Virus record (IMG/VR): IMGVR_UViG_3300005253_000011
Location: 1 to 64,000 of that record
Reading direction: 5' to 3' (one strand)
Length of the DNA stretch: 64,000 nucleotides
From: a virus
Part shown: piece after piece, positions 38,166 through 46,027 of the stretch
Layout: each line of letters starts with the position of its first letter
Numbering within the stretch: the first letter of the stretch is position 1
The notes under the pieces: generated by a model
What the model was told of the DNA's origin: nothing
Database searches by the model: none
The model's input: only the letters and a program-made list of their open reading frames with translations
Program-made: the position numbers and the translations under genes

Positions 38166-39221
38166 ATGGAAACTAAGAAATTAAAAGACCTCTCATTTGA
38201 GGCACTTTGCGCTATTATTGCCAAAGTTATTCATAGCGCCAACAGGGCCTATGTCGATGCAATTGGTGGTCGTGCAGTTAATCTTTCCTGGGAAGAGGTC
38301 AGGGAAGAAATGCGCAGTGGTCTGATCAAGGCTGTTGCAAGTACGATTGTAAACCCTCTAACCCCATCAATCTCTCATGAGAAATGGTGTTTAGCCCGGG
38401 AGGCAAAAGGATGGACGAAGGATCTCAAGTATGATTACCATCGCAAGACCCATCCAAATCTGATTCCTTTTGATCAATTGCCCCCTGAGGAGCAATTCAA
38501 AGATCATTTATATATGGGTATCGCCAGCATTTTCTGCGGTGGATGGGACATTTTGGATATGCCGGAAGTTCAGGCAGCCAGGAGAATCCTTGCAGAGAAG
38601 TTTGCAGCGGAGTCAGAAGAGGCAAAAATTGCGGTTGAGGATGATGTTATGGATTCAGTAGATCCCGCGACAACTGAAGCTCTCCAAGCGAAGCTGGATG
38701 AAGCCAAAGAGAAGCTTGCTGCAGCAGAGGCTGAGGCTAAGGATGTACGTAAGGATGAAGAGCCGGGTCCAGACTATGTTATCAACGGAGTTGAGAAGAA
38801 GTATCAACCGGTTATGGATAATGATCAGAGTGAGGGAAGATCCACGGATGAACTCATGGATGGTCCTAAACCAAATCTACCCGCCGATGAGGGCGGTATT
38901 GAAACACCATTACCGGACGTGAAGCAGGATGAAGAACTGGGACCTGAAGGAGTGAAGCTTAATGCTGTGGTTATTGATCAAGCGGACATTAAGGTACCAG
39001 AAACGCCGCTTCCATCAGCTAACGAGATCCTGGATCATAAGCCAAAAGAGTTTACTGCCATGGGTGCAGCAAAGGCTATACTTGGAACTTCGCCAGAAGG
39101 TATTAAGGACGATGGTGGACCAGGTGAAATCAAAGACTTTGAGAATGCTAAAGCTGCACCACTGCCCGGGACTAAAGGAGACAGTACAAAGCCGAAGAAA
39201 AAGGCCACTGCCAAGAAATAG
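38166..39221 (+). CDS. RyR-domain protein with acidic tail
   Basis: 351 residues. Residues about 12-125 match the RyR (ryanodine receptor) repeat: ALCAIIAKVIHSANRAYV, ISHEKWCLAREAKGWTKD, YHRKTHPNLIPFDQLPPEE, FKDHLYMGIASIF, with the hallmark HxxW...GW...HPxLxPxxxLPxxE. Residues 170-351 are acidic, Pro- and Lys-rich and disordered, ending in a Lys-rich tail. RyR domains occur in several phages and in defence-related proteins, where nucleotide-ligand sensing has been proposed; the role here is unknown. Confidence 0.7.
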   Translation: METKKLKDLSFEALCAIIAKVIHSANRAYVDAIGGRAVNLSWEEVREEMRSGLIKAVASTIVNPLTPSISHEKWCLAREAKGWTKDLKYDYHRKTHPNLIPFDQLPPEEQFKDHLYMGIASIFCGGWDILDMPEVQAARRILAEKFAAESEEAKIAVEDDVMDSVDPATTEALQAKLDEAKEKLAAAEAEAKDVRKDEEPGPDYVINGVEKKYQPVMDNDQSEGRSTDELMDGPKPNLPADEGGIETPLPDVKQDEELGPEGVKLNAVVIDQADIKVPETPLPSANEILDHKPKEFTAMGAAKAILGTSPEGIKDDGGPGEIKDFENAKAAPLPGTKGDSTKPKKKATAKK

Positions 39222-39266
39222 AACGATGGGAGGGGCATAGTAGTCCCTCCATCACTATTCAATTAT

Positions 39267-39461
39267 ATGGAATATACAACAACAAAAGAACGCTTACAGC
39301 GCATGGCTTTAGGTCATACAAGTGAAGGATCTGATTTAAGACGACCTGATGGAGGCTTATCATTTCTGGTTATCAACCACTATTCACTGGATGGCACAAA
39401 GCATAGAGATCTTCGTTTCGTTGTCTCTACGCACCCCAAACAACTACCGCTTTATGAATGA
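39267..39461 (+). CDS. Small protein of unknown function
   Basis: 64 residues, MEYTTTKERLQRMALGHTSEG. A hairpin with GATGG(G)AGGG pairing to CCCTCCATC lies just before it (39225-39253). The next gene starts within its last codons in another frame. Confidence 0.5.
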   Translation: MEYTTTKERLQRMALGHTSEGSDLRRPDGGLSFLVINHYSLDGTKHRDLRFVVSTHPKQLPLYE

Positions 39462-39606
39462 CGACATGTCCTCTTGCCAAGGTAATGGATGCGACGCCGC
39501 ATCGAAATGTGCACGATATGCGCCAGAGATAACATATATCTTTCAAGATTATTTCAAATCTACTCCAGGTAAGGATGAAACCTGTAAATCTTTTACCGCT
39601 ATTTAG
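39454..39606 (+). CDS. Small cysteine-rich protein
   Basis: 50 residues starting at the ATG at 39454, overlapping the previous stop. MSSCQGNGCDAASKCARYA and a later DETCKSF give four Cys in zinc-binding spacing. A longer frame to 39349 overlaps the preceding gene fully and is not preferred. Probably a small metal-binding protein; compare 40173-40361. Confidence 0.55.
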   Translation: MNDDMSSCQGNGCDAASKCARYAPEITYIFQDYFKSTPGKDETCKSFTAI

Positions 39607-39621
39607 AGTCATTCTACTAGT

Positions 39622-39648
39622 TTGTCTCAATATAAACACTTATCTTTG
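39622..39648 (+). promoter_or_regulatory. Promoter, TTG-N16-TATCTTTG
   Basis: TTG (39622-39624) and TATCTTTG (39641-39648); spacing is slightly shorter than in the other cases. Lies 34 bases before the exported-protein gene. Confidence 0.55.
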
Positions 39649-39682
39649 TAAAAACATAATCTCTCAATAATAAAACAACACA

Positions 39683-40168
39683 ATGAAACGCAAATGGATT
39701 TTACAACTCGTAACGATAATGATGATCATGGCCTTGTTCGTCATCACCGTTAACACCTGCTCCGCCGAAAAGGACTACTATTCTGTAGTTGGCGTGGGAT
39801 TGTCCGTTAATGACGTTCCAATACTCTTTGACGTAAGCACACCGACTGTGGTTACCATGGATGATGAGAACGACGTCGTAACAATTATTGCTTCCCCGAG
39901 TAGGGTGTACCTGTACCTCATAACTGACATAATAGGTAAAGACAGCGACTCTGCTTTTCTAGGCGCGACGTTTGCAGCCGTTGATCCCAATCATAACAAG
40001 TATATCATTAATATGCGAATGTACGTTGATAAGACCATACAATTAACCATAATGGATGATAAAGGCCAAAATGGTTTCGTATTACTCCTGGATGAACCAG
40101 AAGAACATAGAGGTATCCAGACTCGGAATGACCTCATTCGCCGGCGTATTATAGCCGGATTAAAATAA
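39683..40168 (+). CDS. Exported protein with signal peptide
   Basis: 161 residues. Basic start and hydrophobic core (KWILQLVTIMMIMALFVITV) followed by NTCSAEK, a signal peptide cleaved near Ala or possibly acylated at Cys. The mature part is beta-rich with a charged C-terminus (EEHRGIQTRNDLIRRRI). It has its own promoter. Possible surface or periplasmic function during infection. Confidence 0.65.
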   Translation: MKRKWILQLVTIMMIMALFVITVNTCSAEKDYYSVVGVGLSVNDVPILFDVSTPTVVTMDDENDVVTIIASPSRVYLYLITDIIGKDSDSAFLGATFAAVDPNHNKYIINMRMYVDKTIQLTIMDDKGQNGFVLLLDEPEEHRGIQTRNDLIRRRIIAGLK

Positions 40169-40172
40169 AATC

Positions 40173-40361
40173 ATGAAAAGAAGATTTGTAATTTACAAGA
40201 ACACAGTACTTGAAGTAATACACTCACCATATGCTGCAGCATGCCAAGCTTGTTTTTTCCATAACAGGTGCGCGTTATCTGAGCCGATGGAAGAAAGAGT
40301 TGGTCATGCGTGTACGGATGATGATACTCATTATGTTAAAGTCGGAAAACTTTTAAAATAA
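40173..40361 (+). CDS. Small cysteine-rich (zinc-finger-like) protein
   Basis: 62 residues with CQACFFHNRC and a later HACTDDD, giving four Cys in the arrangement CxxC-x6-C...C. It may bind zinc or an Fe-S cluster. Its TAA overlaps the ATG of the next gene. Confidence 0.6.
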   Translation: MKRRFVIYKNTVLEVIHSPYAAACQACFFHNRCALSEPMEERVGHACTDDDTHYVKVGKLLK

Positions 40362-41326
40362 TGCCTACATACTCAACATTTAACCCCGCAGCCACGGATA
40401 CTCATGTCATTATCGATGAGTATGGTATGGCTGTGATTAAAGGAGATTCTGAATCTCGAAGGGATTCCCCATGGAGAACTGCCGCAGGATACAAAGCCTG
40501 GGGTGATCATGCTCTTTATACAGCAGCCATACATGGACTTCATTTTAATAATCAAGGCTGTATACGATTCCGCGATGGGAAGTATGAATATCGCCGGCAT
40601 CCAGCGCATGCTTGGGGTAGTGATATGTCCAGGGATCATGTAGCCGCATTACTCCTCCTGGTTCATTTTGGAGTTGAAGGTGTCCGCTTTGGATCTATGT
40701 ATTTACTCAGAAATATGATCAAGTTCACAAAATGGAAGATCGGTCCCAATGCCTCATTCACTATCGATATGTGGTGCTGGATGAAGGGTATCCTCAACAA
40801 ACGTTGGAGAACTCTGTTCTATATGATCACTATTCCGTATATATCTGTGGTCGCACGGTGGAATGCCATACTACTCAAGAAGGGTAATTTCACTGTTCCG
40901 GATCTCCAGCAGCATGATTTTGTATACAGGAGAATCAATCACGACGTCACAGAGGAGCAGGACAAACTCAGGAAGCGGATGTTTCCATACTACGCCCTTA
41001 CGGGGATGGCATGGATGAATCATATCAACCCTGATAGCCCAGGCAAGCGCTGGCTGTCTAAAATCATCCGGGGGATGTGTGGTGCCCATAACTACCTTGT
41101 GCGTCTCCTGACGGACGATATGACCGTTACAAAGGGTCAGGTCATCATGTGGGTAGAAATGACTGGAGCGCCCTTCTCAGTGCTCATGAATGAAGCCACA
41201 AGCAGAGATATCAGGTTCCTGACTCTGGAGGAGGGGGAACATAACAGACTTTATGGAGATTTATTAATAACCATCTGGAACGAAAAACATCCAGAAGATC
41301 AGATTAGAGAAAGGAAAATATTATGA
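40361..41326 (+). CDS. Conserved-looking protein of unknown function, 321 aa
   Basis: Rich in Trp, Tyr, His and Met, with PWRTAAGYKAWGDHALYTAAIHG near the N-terminus and several amphipathic or weakly hydrophobic helices (FYMITIPYISVVARWNAILL). It is the largest gene between the RyR gene and the HAD phosphatase, and overlaps both neighbours by a few bases. Not recognised; membrane association is possible. Confidence 0.6.
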   Translation: MPTYSTFNPAATDTHVIIDEYGMAVIKGDSESRRDSPWRTAAGYKAWGDHALYTAAIHGLHFNNQGCIRFRDGKYEYRRHPAHAWGSDMSRDHVAALLLLVHFGVEGVRFGSMYLLRNMIKFTKWKIGPNASFTIDMWCWMKGILNKRWRTLFYMITIPYISVVARWNAILLKKGNFTVPDLQQHDFVYRRINHDVTEEQDKLRKRMFPYYALTGMAWMNHINPDSPGKRWLSKIIRGMCGAHNYLVRLLTDDMTVTKGQVIMWVEMTGAPFSVLMNEATSRDIRFLTLEEGEHNRLYGDLLITIWNEKHPEDQIRERKIL

Positions 41327-41502
41327 GTGACAAGATTTGTATGACTAGAAAAGAGGCTGATTACGTGTGGAATTGTCTACCGGACTGGATTAAGGAAGTC
41401 CCTGGACCTGATATTCCTTTAGATCCAACGTTTTTTGGTACCTTATCAAGAGAAACTGACCTGATAGTTCATAACAATATGAAAAAAATACTTCAAAAAT
41501 GA
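41323..41502 (+). CDS. Small protein, 59 aa
   Basis: Starts MSDKICMTRKEADYVWN, overlaps the preceding stop (ATGA) and is itself overlapped by the next start (ATGATG). The tight coupling supports a real gene. Function unknown. Confidence 0.6.
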   Translation: MSDKICMTRKEADYVWNCLPDWIKEVPGPDIPLDPTFFGTLSRETDLIVHNNMKKILQK

Positions 41503-41723
41503 TGGGAACCGAAAACGTCCCGCTTAAGGAGGACACCAAATTAATGGCAGCCTGGAGGAGACTTACCTTTCTACCGGCTATAGTAGCCCTGTTTGTAATG
41601 GGTGCCATAGGAGTGATAGTAGTAATTGTAACATGGATTCCGTTTGGGGCAGAGTCCATAAGAGGTTGGTGGAGAGACATCATTCTTGATCCTATCATCA
41701 ATTTTATAGCGGAGGTGAAATGA
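41499..41723 (+). CDS. Small single-span membrane protein
   Basis: 74 residues with one strong transmembrane helix (LPAIVALFVMGAIGVIVVIV). Overlaps both neighbours by four bases. Unknown role. Confidence 0.6.
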   Translation: MMGTENVPLKEDTKLMAAWRRLTFLPAIVALFVMGAIGVIVVIVTWIPFGAESIRGWWRDIILDPIINFIAEVK

Positions 41724-42184
41724 AGAAATACGTAATAGTTGATATTGACGGCACTATAGCTCACAATCCTATTCGCCAGGCTAAGATCCTCCAGAAGCTG
41801 GAGATTACTCCTATTGAGGAAATGCCATGGGCAGAGTTATTTGAGGATTGTTTGATGGATACGCCCATTTGGCCGGTCATTGATTTAATGCTTGCAATAG
41901 CTGATAAGTACCATGTTGTATTCTGCACCAGCCGGGATATTGATTTTAGAGATAAAACCCGGATTTGGATTGATACGTATACCGGTTTAATTTGTGCTCC
42001 CCTGCTTATGCGGAAGTCTATAAATGATTATCGATCAGATAGCATCATTAAACCGGAGCTATTGGTGAGAGCCGGGATCACCATTAATAATACAGCCTTC
42101 ATCCTGGAGGATAAGAACTCCATGGTTGCTACCTGGAGAGAACTTGGATTTACTGTTTTACAACCTATCAATAACGAATATTAA
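41720..42184 (+). CDS. HAD-family phosphatase (polynucleotide-kinase phosphatase-like)
   Basis: 154 residues. Motif I VDIDGT near residue 7 (nucleophile Asp 8, acid Asp 10), motif II CTSRD near 74, and motif III/IV FILEDKNSMV near 129. Length and the EDK(N)SMV ending match the 3'-phosphatase domain of T4-type polynucleotide kinases and phage nucleotidases. It could repair RNA or DNA ends or act on nucleotides; there is no kinase domain. Confidence 0.8.
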   Translation: MKKYVIVDIDGTIAHNPIRQAKILQKLEITPIEEMPWAELFEDCLMDTPIWPVIDLMLAIADKYHVVFCTSRDIDFRDKTRIWIDTYTGLICAPLLMRKSINDYRSDSIIKPELLVRAGITINNTAFILEDKNSMVATWRELGFTVLQPINNEY

Positions 42185-42198
42185 AAAACACAACACAA

Positions 42199-42621
42199 AT
42201 GGAATTAATTAAATTATTTTTATGGTCACTATGGGTGACCACTGTTATCGCCGGTATTGGCGTAATCGCTGATCTCTGGTTAATTAACTTTAAGTTCAAA
42301 CCCTGGCTCAAGCCTAAATGGTTATGGAACCTGGTTGAGCTTGTGGCTATATTTGGCCTGATTAACTGTAGGGGGTGGTCTCCACTTCCCTGGTGGCATA
42401 TGGCCCCATTATATGCTTCTATGGTTTTTGTCTGGTGGGCGGTGCATGATTGCTGGCTGGGATGGGGACTTAATGAGGGTCCTTTCTTTTTAGGTCAGAG
42501 CAAATGGGACCGGTTCTTTTTCCGGATCTTCAACCAATTCGGGTTGCCGGCTGGGCTTAACTTCCTTATTGTTAAACTATTCTGGGGCTTCTTAGCAGCC
42601 GCCGCATTCTTTTCATTATGA
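42199..42621 (+). CDS. Trp-rich integral membrane protein
   Basis: 140 residues with about four transmembrane helices (LWSLWVTTVIAGIGVIADLW, LVELVAIFGLIN, APLYASMVFVWWAVHDC, LIVKLFWGFLAAAAFF). Overlaps the lipoprotein gene by four bases. A holin-like or envelope-modifying role cannot be excluded; not recognised. Confidence 0.65.
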   Translation: MELIKLFLWSLWVTTVIAGIGVIADLWLINFKFKPWLKPKWLWNLVELVAIFGLINCRGWSPLPWWHMAPLYASMVFVWWAVHDCWLGWGLNEGPFFLGQSKWDRFFFRIFNQFGLPAGLNFLIVKLFWGFLAAAAFFSL

Positions 42622-43103
42622 AAAAATTAAGTAGAAAACTATTAACGTTCGTATTATTGGCAACTTTATTAAGTTGTAAGTGTTACCTACAACAGCTTCC
42701 AACACAGTTGGTATATGTTGATTCTAATTGCATCGCAATGATTCCGGATTATTTACCTGCAGTTACGGTATTGGGTAATTGTGATGATGATGTAGTTACT
42801 CAAACACCCCCAGCCGGCACAATCATGGATGAACCTTATGGGACTGTAACGATCAAAGCGATAGATGAATTCCAGAATGCTGATTCTATTGTATTTGATA
42901 TAATCAGAGTGGATAATATTGCGCCCGTACTAACTATGGACACCACTTTGATAAATGCCTATGTTCCACCGGTGAGTGTTGATTCTATGATCCTGGTAAC
43001 CATAACCGGTCCAGGAGATGCGGGTACCTTCGGTGCTCTTACAAAACCCGGGAAACACGTTGTTATAATGGATGATCGACAATTTAATAAATATATGCAA
43101 TGA
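42618..43103 (+). CDS. Lipoprotein with a HYR-like domain
   Basis: 161 residues. Signal peptide with lipobox LATLLSC (Cys at about 20). The mature part has one HYR-like immunoglobulin fold: NCDDDVVTQTPPAGT, GTVTIKAIDEFQNADSIVFDI. HYR domains are common in Bacteroidota surface proteins, so the gene may come from a host. Possible adhesion or superinfection-exclusion lipoprotein. Confidence 0.65.
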   Translation: MKKLSRKLLTFVLLATLLSCKCYLQQLPTQLVYVDSNCIAMIPDYLPAVTVLGNCDDDVVTQTPPAGTIMDEPYGTVTIKAIDEFQNADSIVFDIIRVDNIAPVLTMDTTLINAYVPPVSVDSMILVTITGPGDAGTFGALTKPGKHVVIMDDRQFNKYMQ

Positions 43104-43261
43104 GTAAACACACGAGAACTTACACAGTACAGGACCTGAACAGGGCCCTGATCAAGCAAGGGATGTTACCACCATCCGCACAAATTGATCGTATTGACGT
43201 ACATGAAGATAGGTGTATTGTTGATATTTTGTTTGACGCAGATGATTGTGTTAAGAAATAA
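43100..43261 (+). CDS. Small protein, 53 aa
   Basis: MSKHTRTYTVQDLNRALIKQG, overlapping the previous stop by four bases (ATGA). Compact alpha/beta composition. Unknown. Confidence 0.55.
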   Translation: MSKHTRTYTVQDLNRALIKQGMLPPSAQIDRIDVHEDRCIVDILFDADDCVKK

Positions 43262-43274
43262 ATGACTATCTTTG
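43246..43274 (+). promoter_or_regulatory. Promoter, TTG-N18-TATCTTTG
   Basis: TTG (43246-43248) and TATCTTTG (43267-43274), lying 40 bases before the 79-residue gene and overlapping the end of the 53-residue gene. Confidence 0.65.
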
Positions 43275-43314
43275 TATTTGGAATTGTTAAACCTTTTTAT
43301 AAATCTAGTGTACT

Positions 43315-43554
43315 ATGAGATTATCGAATTTTAGTTTTAAGAAGAATCCTATTTCGACTATTTTTGGCCTGTTGGTCATTGTAGCCGGATTACTTCCTTT
43401 TGTGCTTCCTGGCAGGATTAGCCTGAGTGAAGCTGTAGAGGTAGGAGAAGGGTTAAAGGCGGTTGAAGTGCTTATCGTTCAATTCGTCGCAGAGGCCGCT
43501 GGTCTTGTTTCCTTGTTCGGCAAGGACTTGGCTGGTATCCCGGACGCAGAATAA
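43315..43554 (+). CDS. Small membrane protein, holin-like size
   Basis: 79 residues with one or two hydrophobic helices (ISTIFGLLVIVAGLLPFVLP; VLIVQFVAEAAGLVSLFG). It has its own promoter and terminator, so it is expressed as a single-gene unit. A holin or membrane peptide is a guess from topology. Confidence 0.6.
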   Translation: MRLSNFSFKKNPISTIFGLLVIVAGLLPFVLPGRISLSEAVEVGEGLKAVEVLIVQFVAEAAGLVSLFGKDLAGIPDAE

Positions 43555-43581
43555 TTGAGAGTGTTTCATATGCTGTGTTTT

Positions 43582-43612
43582 CCCCTGGGGGCCTGTCTCC
43601 CGGGGGTTTTTT
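43582..43612 (+). terminator. Intrinsic terminator
   Basis: CCCCTGGG (43582-43589) pairs with CCCGGGGG (43599-43606), one G-U pair, nine-base loop, followed by six T. Confidence 0.85.
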
Positions 43613-43635
43613 AACCTTACATTAAATCATTACTT

Positions 43636-43896
43636 ATGGCATTCAATAAGAGACTTTACAAGTGTTTATGGAGGGATAAGGTAGACCTGCTGTTCTGGCT
43701 GGCTATCATATTCTTCTTTGTGTATTCCCAGGTAAAGGGCAAGGACGTCAGCGGACTGCTGGTTGTCGTGATCTTTTACCTCTATAACGCCATGATCCGG
43801 CTGAACCATTATTGGCAGGACCGGGCGAAGATGTTCAATTTCCTGAAAAAGCACGGGTACAATATAGATGATGTCCTGGATCAAGAAGACCTTTAA
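43636..43896 (+). CDS. Small two-span membrane protein
   Basis: 86 residues with two hydrophobic segments (LLFWLAIIFFFVYSQV; GLLVVVIFYLYNAMI) and an acidic C-terminus. Downstream of a terminator, so transcribed by read-through or a promoter not seen. Unknown function. Confidence 0.6.
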   Translation: MAFNKRLYKCLWRDKVDLLFWLAIIFFFVYSQVKGKDVSGLLVVVIFYLYNAMIRLNHYWQDRAKMFNFLKKHGYNIDDVLDQEDL

Positions 43897-44175
43897 TTTG
43901 TCTAGTTTTTACTGGTAAAAACGTGACTTATCATTTATATGCAATATACAAAATCACTGATAACTAGCTGTTTTATATTTAATTGCATATAGCCGAAAAA
44001 CGGCTTCACAGGAGCTCACCTACTGCACGATCTCCATGTAGGTGGACCCAAGGTATTACCCAATATCAGCTATTTTACCGATAGTACTGCTTTAACGGTA
44101 ATATTACCGATTACGAACAGAAAACCCCCAATTACGGGGGTTATTGCTGCTAGAGAAGTAAGGAGTTAAGAATAG
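43897..44175. other. Convergent intergenic region with four hairpins
   Basis: No gene. Hairpins: AGCCG-AAAAA-CGGCT (about 43991-44005), CACCTAC with GTAGGTG (about 44018-44044), the palindrome CGGTAATATTACCG (about 44096-44109), and the terminator at 44123-44142. The first two could fold a small RNA; no known family recognised. Confidence 0.45.
44123..44142 (-). terminator. Probable terminator of the minus-strand small-gene operon
   Basis: AACCCCC (44123-44129) pairs with GGGGGTT (44136-44142) around a six-base loop. On the minus strand it is followed by TTTTC. It lies past the 62-residue gene that ends at 44176. Confidence 0.65.
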
Positions 44176-44364
44176 CTATTCTACTTTAGATCTAAAGTAA
44201 GTTGCCCAACAGCGGTACGCAGTTTTCTCGTATGGACCACACATAAGTCCACATTTGTTTGGATGATCCCAACCATGCATATCCATAGGACATGATCCGG
44301 TAAACATCGTAACCTCTAAAGAGGCCAGTAGTAATGCTTCGTGAAGTTCTGTTTCTACGCTCAT
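44176..44364 (-). CDS. Small cysteine-rich protein
   Basis: 62 residues with GSCPMDMHGWDHPNKCGLMCGPYEKTAYRCW split over four Cys in zinc-binding spacing. Last gene of a set of four that overlap by ATGA junctions. Unknown function. Confidence 0.55.
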   Translation of the reverse strand: MSVETELHEALLLASLEVTMFTGSCPMDMHGWDHPNKCGLMCGPYEKTAYRCWATYFRSKVE

Positions 44365-44606
44365 GTTCCGTAATTACTGAAATAAAGTATTATAAATAAA
44401 ACTGTTGCAACTCCCAGAAGGAGTATCCATCGCCAAGGGCCGGGCCAGCTTTTTAGTGGTCTATCATACGTGTACTCATTAATGAAGTCCTGTATCTCTT
44501 CCTCATTGATGTCCTTATAGGTACCGCCATCGCCGAATCCTACTAGTTGTTCCCTGTACCGGAAAACTTCGCCGGAATATTCCAGTGGTTGATCTAATTC
44601 TCTCAT
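44361..44606 (-). CDS. Small protein with C-terminal membrane anchor
   Basis: 81 residues: charged N-terminal part (YSGEVFRYREQLVGFGDGG) and one C-terminal transmembrane helix (WILLLGVATVLFIILYF). Overlaps both neighbours by four bases. Confidence 0.6.
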   Translation of the reverse strand: MRELDQPLEYSGEVFRYREQLVGFGDGGTYKDINEEEIQDFINEYTYDRPLKSWPGPWRWILLLGVATVLFIILYFSNYGT

Positions 44607-44812
44607 AAGCTTTCGAATATTTCTTCTATGTCAATGAAGTACATCGCCTGCTCTACCTTATTAACAATGATCATGGCCGTTTCACGGGTGAATTGCGGAT
44701 CATCGCTAGTCAGGAATTCTAATGCGTATGCCCTTATCTGATCTTCAATTATATCAGCCTGGGTTTTGTAGTGGCCATAACCACTTCCGAATTTTATGAA
44801 TTTGTGTGTCAT
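44603..44812 (-). CDS. Small protein of unknown function
   Basis: 69 residues, MTHKFIKFGSGYGHYKTQADI, helical after residue 18. Four-base overlaps on both sides. Confidence 0.55.
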   Translation of the reverse strand: MTHKFIKFGSGYGHYKTQADIIEDQIRAYALEFLTSDDPQFTRETAMIIVNKVEQAMYFIDIEEIFESL

Positions 44813-45057
44813 ACTTTTGCCCTTTCGTTAAGAATATTAAGCAGTAACTCAGCCTCAAATGGAGTAAGTAGGATACCTTCTTCATACCCCCAGCTCTTTT
44901 CATCGTAGCCATAATCGCCATCTGCACAGAAACGTCCCACCTGCTCAATCAGCTCCTGGCGTACTTCGGCCTCTGTTGGCCTTTTGGCTTCCGGGTAAAG
45001 TTGATGGTGCAGACCTGCTTTGATCTGATCATCCATTTTTTGTTTCATGTCGCTCAT
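44809..45057 (-). CDS. Small protein of unknown function
   Basis: 82 residues, MSDMKQKMDDQIKAGLHHQLY, helical, ending LTPFEAELLLNILNERAKV. It is the first of the four overlapping genes; a small hairpin (GGGC with GCCC, about 45074-45089) lies between it and the tRNA-Ile-like element. Confidence 0.55.
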   Translation of the reverse strand: MSDMKQKMDDQIKAGLHHQLYPEAKRPTEAEVRQELIEQVGRFCADGDYGYDEKSWGYEEGILLTPFEAELLLNILNERAKV

Positions 45058-45149
45058 ACTTTTTTTGGTTTTATGGGCAATATTGAGCCCTTTAATAAAT
45101 TCAAATTTGCTTTGCTCATGCTTTAATCATCTGATAATCAATTAGTTAG

Positions 45150-45224
45150 TAGCGGGAGATGGATTCGAACCACCAGCCATCAACTTATCAGGCTGGTGCT
45201 CTGACTATGCTGAGCTATACCTAT
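45150..45224 (-). tRNA. Degenerate tRNA-Ile(GAT)-like element
   Basis: On the minus strand: D-stem GCTC/GAGC, anticodon loop CTGATAA, T-arm GGTGG-TTCGAAT-CCATC and acceptor 3' strand TCCCGCT plus A. But the 5' strand ATAGGTA pairs at only about four of seven positions, the D-loop lacks the GG pair, and the anticodon stem has one mismatch. The 5' third overlaps the end of the 45-residue gene (stop at 45205). It may be a decayed tRNA, kept perhaps as a processing site. Confidence 0.5.
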
Positions 45225-45342
45225 AAGCGAGCATGTCACTCGCTAATTTATCAGCGCACTCATCACATATTGTAAGTGGCTTGATAAGATGCGGGATATA
45301 CTTTTTTCCGCACTTAACACATTTTCTTGTATAATCTTCCAT
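45205..45342 (-). CDS. Small zinc-ribbon protein
   Basis: 45 residues from the ATG at 45342: TRKCVKCGKKYIPH and LTICDECADKL form a CxxC...CxxC zinc ribbon. A longer frame would run through tRNA-Thr and is rejected. It begins two bases after tRNA-Thr, and its end lies inside the tRNA-Ile-like element. Confidence 0.6.
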   Translation of the reverse strand: MEDYTRKCVKCGKKYIPHLIKPLTICDECADKLASDMLAYRYSSA

Positions 45343-45344
45343 AG

Positions 45345-45417
45345 AGCTGAAGAGAGGATTCGAACCCCTGGCCAGTTCCTTACAAGGGAACAGCTCTACC
45401 AACTGAGCTACTTCAGC
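45345..45417 (-). tRNA. tRNA-Thr (TGT)
   Basis: Full cloverleaf on the minus strand: acceptor GCTGAAG/CTTCAGC with T73, D-arm AGCTCAGTTGGTAGAGCT, anticodon arm GTTCC-CTTGTAA-GGAAC, T-arm AGGGG-TTCGAAT-CCTCT. No encoded CCA. It lies between two small genes of the minus-strand operon. Confidence 0.95.
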
Positions 45418-45508
45418 ATTGCCGGGTTGAAAACTACGCCATTTAAACCTCCCCCGGCGGGACTGGAGTTTTGCTCCACTCATCCCATAAATTTGAGCTG
45501 TACAGATC

Positions 45509-45667
45509 TTAATATGGCCTCTTGAAGATCCCATACCCACTTTCGAGTATTAGAACCAGCTCCCAGCCCTCATGACCAAATTCGTTCAATTTCTCCCGAA
45601 GCAACCTGTTGTCGTTTCGATGCATGTACATTGTGTTGTAATTCCATCTTTTCTTGAATAATCTCAT
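45509..45667 (-). CDS. DUF4177-like small protein
   Basis: 52 residues from the ATG at 45667: WNYNTMYMHRND, then LREKLNEFGHEGWELVLILE and FKRP, the LNxxGxEGWEL pattern of DUF4177. Function unknown in the family. Downstream, 45421-45508 has no gene but a bulged hairpin (GGGA...TGGAG with CTCCA...TCCC, minus strand) before tRNA-Thr. Confidence 0.65.
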   Translation of the reverse strand: MRLFKKRWNYNTMYMHRNDNRLLREKLNEFGHEGWELVLILESGYGIFKRPY

Positions 45668-45701
45668 CGTTTTATATTTTAGTCTGCAATCGTTGCAAAT
45701 A

Positions 45702-45863
45702 TTAGATCCACATATAATACTTCCGATATCTGGCACATAATGTGACCACTAGCGAAAGCCTTGCTTCCTTCAAAGTCTTCCAGGTCGCCATGCTATCATC
45801 TTCATCCATCATTGGGATCGTCATCGATGGATCGCCGTCTTTTAAACATAGTATTCCGTACAT
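45702..45863 (-). CDS. Small protein, 53 aa
   Basis: MYGILCLKDGDPSMTIPM at the start, then WKTLKEARLSLVV. Its ATG shares a base with the stop of the gene before it (TAATG). Unknown; possibly a regulator of host metabolism, with no evidence for that. Confidence 0.55.
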   Translation of the reverse strand: MYGILCLKDGDPSMTIPMMDEDDSMATWKTLKEARLSLVVTLCARYRKYYMWI

Positions 45864-46027
45864 TATTTTAGTTTTGTGAGTGCGATTAATACTGATTCTA
45901 CTTCTTCCATGCCAACCGGATACTCCCCCTCATGAGTGATGTTACTGAGTTCGTCAATTAAATGATAATCAAACTCCCAACTATTGTACCAGTCACCTTT
46001 GTTAAAGTCGACATGCATTGGCCGCAT
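45863..46027 (-). CDS. Small protein, 54 aa
   Basis: MRPMHVDFNKGDWYNSWEF, acidic. Stop overlaps the next start. Unknown. Confidence 0.5.
   Translation of the reverse strand: MRPMHVDFNKGDWYNSWEFDYHLIDELSNITHEGEYPVGMEEVESVLIALTKLK

Noticed and set aside
45421-45508. Additional tRNA or minihelix between the DUF4177-like gene and tRNA-Thr
   Set aside because: Stems are present, but there is no T-loop consensus and no acceptor stem; left as a plain hairpin.
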